The notes under the pieces are model-generated. The model was not told the DNA's origin, did no database searches, and saw only the letters and a program-made list of their open reading frames with translations. Made by a program: the position numbers and the translations under genes. A stretch of 64,000 nt of DNA from Salegentibacter sp. (lineage in GTDB: Bacteria; Bacteroidota; Bacteroidia; Flavobacteriales; Flavobacteriaceae). The stretch covers positions 870,514 to 934,513 of the forward strand of contig CP051246.1 of NCBI GenBank assembly GCA_017795085.1, given 5' to 3'. This document shows positions 36,124-44,867 of this stretch, one piece after another; position 1 is the stretch's first letter; the number at the start of each line of letters is the position of its first letter.

Positions 36124-36327
36124 ATGGAATTTAAAATTTTAGAAACGAACTATGACGGAAAGAAATTTAGGATAGAAAAAGACTATCCTGAAGTGGGGGC
36201 ATACCTGTATGTTTATGATGGTGAAAAATGTATGAAAGATTATTTACAGAATGACATAGAAACATGTAAACACATAGCATTTGAAGATTTTGGAGTTCCG
36301 TTAGATAAATGGTTGGTGAAAGAATAG
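36124..36327 (+). CDS. Small protein, probable immunity partner of first toxin tip
   Basis: A 67-residue acidic cytosolic protein (starts MEFKILETNYDGKKFRIEKD, ends FEDFGVPLDKWLVKE). No known family recognised from the sequence. Its position 5 bp after a toxin tip, its size, acidity and lack of a signal peptide fit an immunity protein. This is inference from context. Confidence 0.6.
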   Translation: MEFKILETNYDGKKFRIEKDYPEVGAYLYVYDGEKCMKDYLQNDIETCKHIAFEDFGVPLDKWLVKE

Positions 36328-36331
36328 AAGA

Positions 36332-36615
36332 GTTGCCGCTAAGGGGTAACGAATGCAATATCTAAAGGAAAGTTAGCTAATCACTTATTTAAAGGTGCAG
36401 GAAAACTGGCTGATACACGAGCTAATAGGATACTAATACAGAGAATTTCAAATGGTAAACCTCTTGGAGTAGACCAGTATGGTAAAGCTTGGTATACTGG
36501 GGTAGATGCCACAGACAAACTGATTTATTCCTATACACGAAATGGAGTTGTTAAAGGTGCTGGTTATATGAATATGACCCCAATTGAAATGATTACTAAA
36601 TATGGTCTAAAATAA
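36332..36615 (+). pseudogene. Headless polymorphic-toxin C-terminal tip (second)
   Basis: The opening VAAKG (36332-36346) is linked by a one-base shift to a frame that runs VTNAISKGKLANHLFKGAGK, LADTRANRILIQRISNGKPL, GVDQYGKAWYTGVDATDKL, IYSYTRNGVVKGAGYMNM and TPIEMITKYGLK to the TAA at 36613-36615. No ATG precedes it in frame. This looks like a complete toxin tip without its delivery part. The opening matches that of the first tip at DNA level (GTTG-CGCTA-GGGG, 13 of 15 bases), which suggests that both were attached at the same junction. A putative immunity gene follows after 7 bp. No catalytic class is assigned. Confidence 0.65.
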
Positions 36616-36622
36616 AATAGTT

Positions 36623-36880
36623 ATGAAATTAGCAAGTGACGGCAAAATAAATGAAGAAGGTGTAATTTCCAGTAATGAGATGATTACTGAAAAGGAAGGC
36701 TATGAAGCAATGTTATATATGCTTAAAGCGTATTGGGAGGCTACTGAATCAACTGATTTAACAGACATATTAAGCGGTGGTGAATATTGGCTCAAGGCAG
36801 ATAAACCAGCAGATAGTGCTTTTTGGGAATATTGGTTAGAAGCAATAGAAAAAGTCAAAAGGAAGGTCCGCCACCATTGA
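36623..36880 (+). CDS. Small protein, probable immunity partner of second toxin tip
   Basis: An 85-residue cytosolic protein, helical and acidic (EEGVISSNEMITEKEGYEAM, then a Trp-rich FWEYWLEAIEKVKRK). No family recognised with certainty. The tight coupling to the toxin tip upstream (7 bp) and the lack of a signal peptide support an immunity role. Confidence 0.6.
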   Translation: MKLASDGKINEEGVISSNEMITEKEGYEAMLYMLKAYWEATESTDLTDILSGGEYWLKADKPADSAFWEYWLEAIEKVKRKVRHH

Positions 36881-36964
36881 AAGAATTACATTAAAAAAAA
36901 TCTAAAAGTTTGATATTTAGTCGGGCTTCTTATCTCAAGAGGGGAAAGAAATACTCCTTCTACC

Positions 36965-37105
36965 TCATCGAATAATTCGCAAGAAAATAATATTGCCTCC
37001 CATGGTTGAGGGCACACCGCCTTTGGCTTTGCAAAAGTTCCTTGCGTTTAAGGAGCTGTTTTCAAATTCATCGATCAAAGCAAACATTTCTTGTTCTTTA
37101 CTCAT
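36965..37105 (-). pseudogene. IS66-type accessory protein (TnpA) remnant
   Basis: A 46-residue frame starting MSKEQEMFALIDEFENSSLN and continuing ARNFCKAKGGVPS, then a non-homologous end. The opening resembles the N-terminus of the small IS66 accessory protein that carries a helix-turn-helix. The C-terminal part of the protein is lost. It adds to the IS66 pieces at 41573-42677. Confidence 0.45.
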
Positions 37106-37538
37106 AGTTATATATTTTTGAGCAAAGCTATAGTCAAACTAGTATTTTAGCAATATACATTTCGTGGGGTGGATACGTTTTAACGGAAATTATTAACTCA
37201 TAGAATGAAATTATATTTCAAGGAGGATATAATTTTCAAATTCTTTTTGAGTTTTTTGAAAATAAAGCACGCCGAGAGTTTTTGATCTAGAAAATTTCAG
37301 CATCCAATTAATTTCATTGCTGATGGATGGAACATTTATGTGATCGACGATTGCGAAGCCGTGCTTTTTACTTTAAGCAACAAAGCGGTTGAATAGTATT
37401 CTAGAGTAACTGGATTAAGGATTAGCAGTTTCTCTGTATAGGTTTGCCAAGTTACAAGAGTTTTTTCTTTTTTCATACCTGTCTTTTGGTGATGGCAGGC
37501 AATATTTCAAGTACCACTAAATTCGTTATATTAGAGGT
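37106..37538. other. Gene-free stretch with shattered coding remnants
   Basis: No intact gene. On the minus strand there is a run starting MKKEKTLVTWQTYTEKLLIL near 37476 that opens for about 45 codons before several stops. It looks like decayed coding sequence but I do not recognise it. Confidence 0.4.
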
Positions 37539-38704
37539 ATGAAACCTGTTCTGTTATTAAATTTATTAATTTTAACCGTGAAAAGGCGCCACAAATTGGT
37601 TTAAGTTTTAAATATAATGACACTTTACGCATTCTCGTAAAAAATAAACTTGGAGCAAAATGGTGTAAAACCAATAGGCTATGGTATTTTTTGAATACGG
37701 AAAAAAACCTTGAAAAAGCTCTTAGTGTTTTAGACCCTATTGCAATATTAGAAAAAGATGATTTTAATAGAAATATAGTTGAAAAGAATAAAAAACGTGA
37801 TTTTTCCAAAAATCAGAACAAAATTTTAAACAGGTTTAGTACCTATCTGAGAGGTAGAAGATATAGTGAAAGTACGATAAGCGTTTATACTTTTTTTATA
37901 GCTGAATTAGTTCACTTTCATAAGAATAAACTACTAAAAAATTTAACTAACCGAAATGTGGAGGAATTCATAGAAAAAGTATTTGTTACTAGAGGATATA
38001 GCATAAGTAGCCAGTGACAGTTTATAAGTGCACTCAAACTATTTGTTAAATACTTTCCTTATACAGAGATAGAAAAAATAACCTTAGAAAGGCCAAAAAA
38101 ATCTAAAAAATTACCGCGGGTTCTTTCTCAGGAGCAAATAATCACGTTAATACAAGTTGCCAGAAATTTAAAACACAAGACTGTTATTGCAGTTTTATAC
38201 TCTGCCGGTTTGAGAATTGGTGAATTACTTTCTCTTGAGCTTAATGATATTGATTTTAAAAGGAATCAACTTTTTATAAGAAATTCAAAAGGCAGAAAAG
38301 ACAGATATGGGACATTATCCCAACAAATTATACCGTTAATAAACAATTATATAAATTCTTATAGACCTAAAAAGCTTTTTGTGGAAGGACCGGGCGATAA
38401 GCCATATAGTGCCAGCAGTGTAAGGAAATTTTTAGATGTATATGCGAAGAGGGCTGGAATAGACATAAAAGTTTCACCCCATATATTGCGGCATAGTTAT
38501 GCCACCCATCTACTTGAAAATGGTGTAGGCATTAGGCATATTCAGGAATTATTGGATCATTCTAAACCTGAGACTACTATGATATATCCCCACGTAGCCC
38601 GGAAAGATTTATTAGCCATAGAAAGCTCGCTGGATACTGCGATACAAAAATTTAACAAAAAGGATAAGTTGGAGGAGAACTTCCCATTATCCCGAAAATA
38701 TTGA
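37539..38704 (+). pseudogene. Tyrosine recombinase (XerD-like) with nonsense mutation
   Basis: The frame from about 37545 to 38704 encodes a phage-type integrase of about 385 residues. It has an N-terminal domain with FKYNDTLRILVKNKLGAKWC, a SAM-like core-binding domain (FSTYLRGRRYSESTISVYTF), and a catalytic domain with all elements: Arg in SAGLRIGELL, Lys region KGRKDR, HILRHSYATHLL (H-x-x-R), LDHSKPETTMIY with the Tyr nucleophile. A TGA at 38015-38017 lies between SISSQ and QFISALKLFVKY, where Arg (CGA) is a likely ancestral residue. The ATG at 37539 is out of frame with the rest, so a second lesion near the start is likely. Probably inactive. Confidence 0.8.
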
Positions 38705-38737
38705 GGGATATTAGGTATATTTATCCACATATAACGA

Positions 38738-39584
38738 GTTCTATGCAATTTAAAACTCTAACACTTTAATTGAACAATAATAAAGTGATAGATAATACGT
38801 GTATTTGGTGTTTGAAAAAATTCCCAGAGGTTACTTTTGATAAAAAAGCTCATACGATTCCCAAATCTTTAGGCGGACAAAATTATAATCGTAATGTCTG
38901 CGATTGTTGTAATGAATATTTTGGAACGCGAAATAATCATAATAACAGTTATTCAATAGAAGAAGCCTTAAAAGAAACCTTTATTATTTCTCGTCAAAGA
39001 TTTTTACAAGAAAAAACTAAAAGAAAAATTGGAAGATTTAAATCAAAATTTTTTGATGTAAAACAGAGAAATGGCAAATACAGATTAAATGTAAAACCAT
39101 CATTTAGATTTACACCCGGGTTCCAGGCTGAGCTATGTAGGGCATTTAAAAGAGGGTTGTATAAAATGGTTCTTGAAGAATTAGATCGTCAAAAAGGAAA
39201 TGGCCACTCCCAAAAATTTGATATAATCCGCGATTTCGCCCGTTATGATAAAGCTGATCTTCCAGTTTTTTACTTTAACCGAAATGCGGGAATATTTATA
39301 ATGTTTAACCGTGAAGCGGAAACTCCAATTTTATTTTTTGATCGAATGAATTATTTAGTGTCAAATGAGAAATTTATAGAAATTGAGTTTTTAGGACACG
39401 TATTTGGATTTCCAATAACCGATTTCACAAAAGCGGATTTCACTGCTTATGTGAACAAATCAATTCAAGAAAAAACTGGATTTTTTAAAGATTGTGTTAT
39501 CATCAAGAAACTGACTGACATAGATATTTCATTAAATGTTCTGAACAATTAAAACTGCATAGAACAATATATAAAAACAATGCT
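38738..39584 (+). mobile_element. Cassette-like unit A (HNH gene) bounded by inverted arms
   Basis: A perfect 10-bp arm GTTCTATGCA (38738-38747) lies before the HNH gene and its exact complement TGCATAGAAC (39556-39565) follows the gene. Adjacent to the right arm starts the tail AACAATATATAAAAACAATG (39563-39582), which recurs at 41524 behind the mazEF unit. Unit B has the same plan with different arm sequences. The element type is unnamed here. Attachment-site function is inference. Confidence 0.5.
38770..39552 (+). CDS. HNH endonuclease-type protein
   Basis: A 260-residue protein. The N-terminal 50 residues are an HNH zinc finger: C11-I-W-C14, H28 in HTIPKSLGGQ, Asn40 and C44/C47 in RNVCDCCNEYFG. 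The rest (51-260) is a larger domain with no recognised family. Start: the frame has no ATG in a good position, and an in-frame TAA lies directly before the TTG at 38770, so TTG is the likely start. HNH proteins of this size occur in mobile elements and defence islands. It is the sole gene of a cassette-like unit. Confidence 0.75.
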   Translation: MNNNKVIDNTCIWCLKKFPEVTFDKKAHTIPKSLGGQNYNRNVCDCCNEYFGTRNNHNNSYSIEEALKETFIISRQRFLQEKTKRKIGRFKSKFFDVKQRNGKYRLNVKPSFRFTPGFQAELCRAFKRGLYKMVLEELDRQKGNGHSQKFDIIRDFARYDKADLPVFYFNRNAGIFIMFNREAETPILFFDRMNYLVSNEKFIEIEFLGHVFGFPITDFTKADFTAYVNKSIQEKTGFFKDCVIIKKLTDIDISLNVLNN

Positions 39585-39732
39585 AACTTAGTGCTTAATC
39601 GAAACATCGTGCTCGCTTGCAACGCTTGATTATCCTGCGGACAATCACGCTCGCCCGCTCGCACAGTTTTTATAGCATCAATGAAAAAGCAGTAATCGAG
39701 TATCTTTAATAATCACTATAAAAACTAAAGAT

Positions 39733-40578
39733 ATGGAAACTCGAGTTACTGCCTTACCAAAGTTATTCATAGGAATTGACATCCACAAGAGAAGCTGGAA
39801 GATACACTGCAGCACCGATCTTTTTCCCGGCAAATCTTTTACTATGCCACCTGAGCCAGAGAAATTATATGAATACGTTCAGAAACATTTTCCTGATTAT
39901 GAGGTAACCACTGCTTATGAGGCTGGCTGTTGTGGCTATTCTGCGCATCGTAGCTTTGAGAGCTTCGGTTGGAAATCCCTAGTGGTAAATCCAGCTGATA
40001 TTCATCGTAGAGGAAAGGAGCGCCATACCAAAACCGACCGGATTGATGCCCAATTAATTAGTCGGGAACTTAAGGACGGGCGTTTGGAGGGAATTATAGT
40101 TCCAGGTATGGAACGAGAAGAATTACTCAGTCTCTTTCGACGCCGAAATGAATTAGTTAAAGACCTCAGGCGCATCAAATGTATGATCAAGATGCAACTA
40201 CTTTATTTTGGCATCAAAGTTCCCCCAGAGTTTGATAATGATCACTGGAGCCATGCCTTTCGTTTTCGTAATTGGATAGATAGCCAGCAGTTTAATTATC
40301 CTACTGCACGGGAAACTATGGCCAGTAAAATGCGTACTTTTAGGTTTATAGATAAAGAGCTTCGTGATGTTTCGAGTCAGCTCAGGGCCTATTGTCGTAA
40401 ACATTTTAAAGAGGATTACTACCTGCTAAGGAGTATTCCGGGAATAGGCGGGATTGTAGCGGTCGGAATTATTGCAGAACTTGGAGATCTTAGACGTTTT
40501 AGCAGCTTAAAACACCTTGCAGGATATGTAGGGCTAGTTCCAGGCATATATCAAAGTGGAGCTACTTCTGTATATTAA
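39733..40578 (+). pseudogene. IS110 family transposase, 3' end decayed
   Basis: A 281-residue frame of an IS110-type transposase. N-terminal DEDD domain with LFIGIDIHKRSWKIH (Asp16), AYEAGCCGYSAH (Glu) and TKTDRIDAQLISREL (Asp pair); C-terminal Tnp_20 domain with LLRSIPGIGGIVAVGIIAEL and HLAGYVGLVPGIYQSGAT. The usual length is about 320-340. Here TAA at 40576-40578 follows YQSGATSVY, and in the same frame KNKAHTTKRLR then another stop can still be read as the expected continuation. The end is therefore decayed and the element is probably dead. IS110 elements lack inverted repeats, so ends are not marked. Confidence 0.75.
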
Positions 40579-40922
40579 TCAAGCTCAAAGAATAAGGCCC
40601 ATACCACAAAACGTCTCAGGTGACCATTTATGGATCACATTTTATAGCTAGTGGATGGGCTAATTTAACCAATCATAATGATGCTGGTGGCGTCAAGAAA
40701 GATGACCACAAAATAGGATGCTGAGCTGGTTATTTTGCATTGAATTCTTACTGAAGCAAAGCTTCATTAAAAATTCAATGCCTTAAAAATTGAAGATGTA
40801 TGGAATAATGGAATTTAAAATATTATTTTTGAGAGACAAGATTATTGCTTTTCATAGGACGAGACGTTGGCATTAATACTCACAAAAAACGAACTTAATT
40901 TTATAAACCAATAAAAAAGTAA
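40579..40922. other. IS110 tail and start of cassette-like unit B
   Basis: The first 60 bases still carry IS110-like codons broken by stops. The rest is non-coding. At 40866-40875 lies the left arm (GTTGGCATTA) of unit B. Confidence 0.5.
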
Positions 40923-40930
40923 TAACTTTG
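40923..40930 (+). promoter_or_regulatory. Candidate -7 element of the mazEF unit
   Basis: TAACTTTG matches TAnnTTTG and lies 20 bp before the antitoxin ATG. It is inside unit B, so the unit would bring its own promoter. Confidence 0.5.
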
Positions 40931-40950
40931 TATTCACAAAATATAAAGTT

Positions 40951-41196
40951 ATGGAAACTTCAATTATTAAAATTGGAAACTCAAGAGGACTAAGATTGAG
41001 CAAAACAATTCTTGAAAAGTATCACATACAAGATAAAGTGGAACTGATTTTGGAAAAAGGACAAATCATACTTCGACCTATAGAATCTCCAAGAAAAAAC
41101 TGGGAAGAAAAATTCAAGGAAATGGCAAATAATAATGACGATGAGCCTTTGATGAATGATGTTTTTGAGGATGAAAACTTTGATGAATGGAACTAA
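40951..41196 (+). CDS. MazE-type antitoxin (AbrB fold)
   Basis: An 81-residue protein. Residues 1-47 form an AbrB/MazE swapped-hairpin DNA-binding domain (SIIKIGNSRGLRLSKTILEKY and a VELILEKGQIILRPI strand pair). The acidic C-terminal tail (NNNDDEPLMNDVFEDENFDEW) is the part expected to wrap the toxin. It overlaps the toxin gene by 10 bp, the usual coupling in mazEF operons. Probably autorepresses the promoter together with MazF. Confidence 0.88.
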   Translation: METSIIKIGNSRGLRLSKTILEKYHIQDKVELILEKGQIILRPIESPRKNWEEKFKEMANNNDDEPLMNDVFEDENFDEWN

Positions 41197-41510
41197 AACA
41201 ATATTCTATCATTCTCGTAAATCTTGATCCAACTGTTGGAAGTGAAATTAAGAAAACAAGACCTTGTGTGATCATATCGCCAAACGAAATGAATAAGTAT
41301 TTGAGAACTATTGTTGTAGCTCCAATGACAACAAATCTCAAAAAATATCCGACCAGAATTTCGATTAAATCAAATGACAAAAAAGGGATGATTGCAATTG
41401 ACCAAATTCGGACAATTGACAAGCAAAGAATTATAAAAGTCTTTGAATCTCTTAGCAAATCTGAGGTTCGAAAATGTAAAGAAGTGCTAAAAGAAACGTT
41501 TGTTGACTAA
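41187..41510 (+). CDS. MazF/PemK-type mRNA interferase toxin
   Basis: A 107-residue protein of the MazF/PemK family: YSIILVNLDPTVGSEIKKTRPCVIISP at the N-terminus, the TIVVAPMTTNLK strand and GMIAIDQIRTIDKQRI in the last third, matching the conserved DQxRxxDxxR pattern with the catalytic Arg. It overlaps the antitoxin gene. The toxin should cut mRNA at short specific sequences unless held by MazE. Full length, so it should be functional. Confidence 0.9.
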   Translation: MELKQYSIILVNLDPTVGSEIKKTRPCVIISPNEMNKYLRTIVVAPMTTNLKKYPTRISIKSNDKKGMIAIDQIRTIDKQRIIKVFESLSKSEVRKCKEVLKETFVD

Positions 41511-41572
41511 ATGTACTAATGCCAACAATATATAAAAACAATGCTTAATTTGTATCCGTCCGAGCAAACACG

Positions 41573-42117
41573 TTACTCCTTCTGACACCCGGGTAATAAT
41601 TCCTCCAGGTTTTGGATGCTATAATCAGGTATCCTTCGCAAAGTATCCTCTAACCACTCTTGAGGATTAATACCTTGCATTTTACAACTACCGAAGAAGG
41701 AATATAACATAGCAGCGTCTTGTGCAGCTTTGTGAGAGCCTGCGAACAAGAAGTTTTTTCGGCTCAGAGCTAAGGGACGGATGGCATTCTCAATTTGATT
41801 ATTATCCAATTCGATCCTGCCATCTTCAAAGATCACCTCGAACTTAGGATATTGATTCATGAAGTAGGTCATGGCTTTGCCAATAGCACTTTTGGGTAAC
41901 ACCTTAAACTGTTCTTCCTGGATCCAGGTTTTGATCTGTTGCAGTAGCGGCAGCACCTTTTTTAACCTTAGTTCTTTTCTCAAATCCGCATCACCAGCTG
42001 CTTCCTCTTTGATCGCTCGTTCCTGCCTATAAATTTCACTAAATAAGGCCAATGCTTTCTCTGCTCTTGCTTTATCCTGGTCCCGGGCATCCACAAATTT
42101 TCTTCTGTTATGTAAAG
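41573..42117 (-). pseudogene. IS66 transposase C-terminal half (minus strand)
   Basis: The minus-strand frame encodes the last about 180 residues of an IS66 transposase: HNRRKFVDARDQDKARAEKA, a helical insertion, then IGKAMTYFMNQYPKFEVIF, GRIELDNNQIENAIRPLALS and RKNFLFAGSHKAAQDAAMLY, closing with a typical ITP-like EWLEDTLRRIP region. The N-terminal half with the first catalytic residues is missing. At 42117/42118 the sequence turns into the head of a second IS66 copy on the other strand. Confidence 0.8.
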
Positions 42118-42127
42118 CTTTACATAA
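42108..42127. repeat. 20-bp perfect palindrome at the junction of two IS66 halves
   Basis: TTATGTAAAGCTTTACATAA is its own complement, with the centre between 42117 and 42118. Outward from it the two strands stay partly complementary because both sides encode the same transposase segment (ALHNRR followed by KF or EF). Confidence 0.9.
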
Positions 42128-42677
42128 TCGAAGAGAGTTTGATAAGGCAAAGGATAATGATAGGGAGCGCGCTGAAAAGGCACTAACCTTCATCCAGCAG
42201 CTATATGCTGTAGAAGTTCAGGCCAGAGAGGAAAAGCTGACTCCCGGTCAGCGAAAGGAACTGCGTCTTGAAAAATCATTACCGATATTAAATGAACTCG
42301 GAAAATGGATGTTTCAGCAGATGAGAAATCACCAGCTACTTCCAAGGAGTCCTATCGGAAAGGCCTTTCGTTATTCCATGGACCGATGGGATCAGCTAAA
42401 TGCCTACCTCAAAGACGGTGTTCTGGAAATAGACAGCAACTTAGTCGAAAATGCCATTCGTCCCCTGGCCCTGGGTAGAAAGAACTACCTCTTTGCCGGA
42501 AGCCATGATGCAGCACAAAGAGCAGCCGGAATTTATTCCTTCTTTGCTATCTGCAAAAAACACGATGTCAATCCGTATGAGTGGTTAAAATATGTCTTAG
42601 AAAATATCCACACCATAAACCACAAGAACATCCGGGATCTGTATCCACAGAATTATAAAAAACTCCAGGAAGGATAA
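42118..42677 (+). pseudogene. IS66 transposase C-terminal half (plus strand)
   Basis: The plus-strand frame reads ALHNRREFDKAKDNDRERAEKA and continues through IGKAFRYSMDRWDQLNAYLK, GVLEIDSNLVENAIRPLALG and RKNYLFAGSHDAAQRAAGIY to NYKKLQEG. Same region of the IS66 transposase as the minus-strand copy, but clearly a different member (different insert and many changes), so it is not a simple duplicate. No N-terminal half is present. Confidence 0.8.
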
Positions 42678-42823
42678 ATCTTACCAAGGCGGAGAGGCTA
42701 TAAAAGAATTATCCTACTTTAAAAGACGCACTTAGTGGGCCGGATACTTTATATCCATATGAATTATTCAAAATAGTAAAGGAACTTCAAAGGTAATTCG
42801 TTGTTGCAGTACATTATAAGAAA

Positions 42824-43606
42824 CTAATAATATTTCTTTTTATAATAATTCGCGTTTTCTATCAGAAAATCAATCAATCCAGTTTGTTCAGATGATTTAA
42901 TTTTTTTGGGGAATTTGGAATTTTCGATACAGTTTATCAAAAAAGAATTTATTTCCAATTCCTCAATTTTTAAAAATTCTGTAAAAAAGGATACTGCAAA
43001 TTTCAATTTTAATTCTTTTAGAAGACTAGTATTTTCATCAATTTTTTTTAAATCTCTCAATTTGTTTGTTCTTCCGTTGATTTTGTTCAATAGAGGATCC
43101 ACTGGAATTCTTCCTGTTAGAATGGTCAGAAGATCTAACTTAGTTCCACCAGGTCCTGTAGTAGCCGTATAAATTCTTCTTTCTATTTCAGTTGGAGGCT
43201 CTTTTCTGGCCATTGGAGCATTTAATTCATATTTATTGAAAACCTTTATATTTTCAGTATCTTTTGCCAAATTACCTGACAAATGATGAATTTTCACTTC
43301 GTCCAAATCGTTAAGTTTTTCTATTTAAAAAACCTCTAGTTTTCCATTTTTGAATATTTCTGGATCAATTACAATTATTTCATTTTGAAGATTCAATGCT
43401 GAAAATAATAAAGTGTCATTTTTTTGAACTGTAAATTTAGATTTCTCAAATGGCAATACAATAAAGCCAGTTTGTTGAGTTAGATTGATCACATTAATAG
43501 AATTAATTATAGAATCTGTCTGTACTATAACTTCTAATTCAATTTTATTTTGTCCGATTAAAATACTTGAAAAAAGAAGGCTGAATATGACAGGAAATTT
43601 TTGCAA
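42824..43606 (-). pseudogene. Frameshifted exported protein, CarboxypepD-like start
   Basis: Two minus-strand frames fit one gene. The first (43606 to 43325) encodes a signal peptide (MQKFPVIFSLLFSSILIGQ) and a beta domain ending GKLEVF followed by TAA. The second (43306 to 42824) starts in the next frame and reads LDEVKIHHLSGNLAKDTENI, then TATTGPGGTKLDLLTILTGR and a helical end. Adding one T to the T6 run after GAGG on the minus strand gives EVFLNRKLNDLDEVKI and joins both parts into about 260 residues. Family: small exported Bacteroidota protein with a carboxypeptidase-regulatory-like start. A sequencing error in the run cannot be excluded. Confidence 0.65.
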
Positions 43607-43949
43607 AATGAATATCCTACTAGTTTAAGGTTTATTGGGAATGTTAATCAAGGGTTGAAATAATAATTGTTTAAGTCGTTTAAAAACAGAAATTTTATGT
43701 GATTTCAAACACCATATAAGGGATCCCAACGACAAGCACTCTAAATTAGTGAAATTTATTGTTATATATGTGAAAACTTGAAAAAGGTCTTTGGTTTGAA
43801 GGCGAAGGCTTAAGCATCCAAAGAACCCAAGCTCAGCGATGAGGAAATCCATTTAGCTATACGTGATGTATTATCAATAATATTTTAAAATCAAACAAAT
43901 TAATCGGTTCGCCATGGACCACATTTTGAATTGGTTCTTTACTTTAGGA
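43607..43949. other. Gene-free stretch beside the IS21 ruin
   Basis: No supportable gene. A 75-codon minus-strand frame (43625-43852) has no recognisable family and is likely decayed transposon sequence. Confidence 0.4.
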
Positions 43950-44500
43950 GCTAATCCAAAAGAGGGCCCCGGTTGGTTTTGTAATGTCCTTTGGCGCAAT
44001 TGCTCCTATGCAAAGCTATACGCTCAGGATAGTAGTAGACCTCTACTACACTTCAAGTGTAATGGATCATCGTTTCCTATCCTATATACCGATACGGTAC
44101 ACTGTAGTAACTCTTATCTGGGGAGAAGTATACATAGCCCATTTTCCGCATCTTGGCCCTGCGATAATCTTTTAGCTCATAGGCAGTGGAGGACAAAGGT
44201 TTTAAGTACTGCGTTCTACTGATTGAAAGAGCTCCCTGCGCCTGGCTTTTTTCTTTTAAACAATAAGTATGTTATAGGGTACCAGTAGGCGTTTTATCTT
44301 CCGGTTTAAACCCTGCAAGGAGAAAGCTTATTTTGTGCATAGGATAATAGATACCCTGGTAAGCAAGGTTCGCTACATTCTCTATAAAGGCCTTGTCTTG
44401 ATGAGCATACCCCCGAGTGGGATGGATCATACAATTGTAGTGATGGGCAAAGTTTTCTTCCAGTTAGTTTTACTTAAAATTAAATGGGCTTTCCACGATA
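43950..44500 (-). pseudogene. IS21 transposase (IstA) remnant
   Basis: On the minus strand, in pieces of different frames with several stops, the C-terminal half of an IS21 IstA protein can be read: AHQDKAFIENVANLAYQGIYYPM-type segment near 44320-44410, RRELFQSVERSTLKPL near 44200-44230, then KDYRRAKMRKMGYVYFSPDK and SYYSVPYRYIG near 44075-44180, and EVYYYPERIALHRSNCAKGHY near 43975-44040. Many frameshifts show long decay. No IstB partner is seen. Confidence 0.7.
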
Positions 44501-44867
44501 AATTCTTTGAAGCTTTAGAGTCCAAAACATAATGCTTGGCCTTTAAAATCTAAAAAATATAGCTCCTGAGTTTTTCGATTTCAACCGTAAGCCAAGCTGC
44601 GATTAAAAGATGAAAATGCACCGATTGTGCTAACTGCGTGGTAGTGTTAGCTCAGCCGCATACTTATTGTAGTCTTACCTATTGCAAACTTCTAGGTAAA
44701 TTTCTGAACAGACCTTTTATTTTATTCAACCAACTTCAACAAGATTATATCCAGCCATTGTTAAAGAAACATTAAGAAGGATTTTCTCAATTTTACTTTT
44801 TGTTGACATTCACGACTAGGGGATTTTGCACTTTTCCAACTCCTATATATAAAGGCAGAGAGTTTAC
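44501..44867. other. Upstream region of the fecR-sigma-SusCD locus
   Basis: No gene seen. The last 60 bp (TTGACA at 44803-44808) could hold a promoter for fecR, but no clear match to TAnnTTTG is found. Confidence 0.35.

Larger units (their letters stand above)
40866..41545 (+). mobile_element. Cassette-like unit B (mazEF) bounded by inverted arms
   Basis: Left arm GTTGGCATTA (40866-40875) and right arm TAATGCCAAC (41517-41526) are perfect 10-bp complements, extending to 14 bp with one mismatch. The right arm runs into the tail AACAATATATAAAAACAATG (41524-41543), identical to that of unit A. Arm sequence differs from unit A, but complementarity within the unit is kept. Confidence 0.5.

Noticed and set aside
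37531..37809. 92-codon minus-strand frame over the recombinase start
   Set aside because: The plus strand carries a clear recombinase N-terminal domain, so the minus frame is a shadow.
39600..39670. GC-richer stretch with many CGCTCGC words after the HNH unit, considered as tRNA or other RNA gene
   Set aside because: No cloverleaf can be drawn and no conserved TTCGA loop with acceptor stem is present. It is probably part of the repeat tail region.
41980..42183. 67-codon minus-strand frame with LYITEENLWMPGTRIKQ
   Set aside because: It overlaps the IS66 minus-strand half in another frame and lacks any transposase motif.
43914..44532. Several plus-strand frames of 60-100 codons
   Set aside because: The minus strand holds recognisable IstA segments over the same bases. 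The plus frames have no family resemblance.
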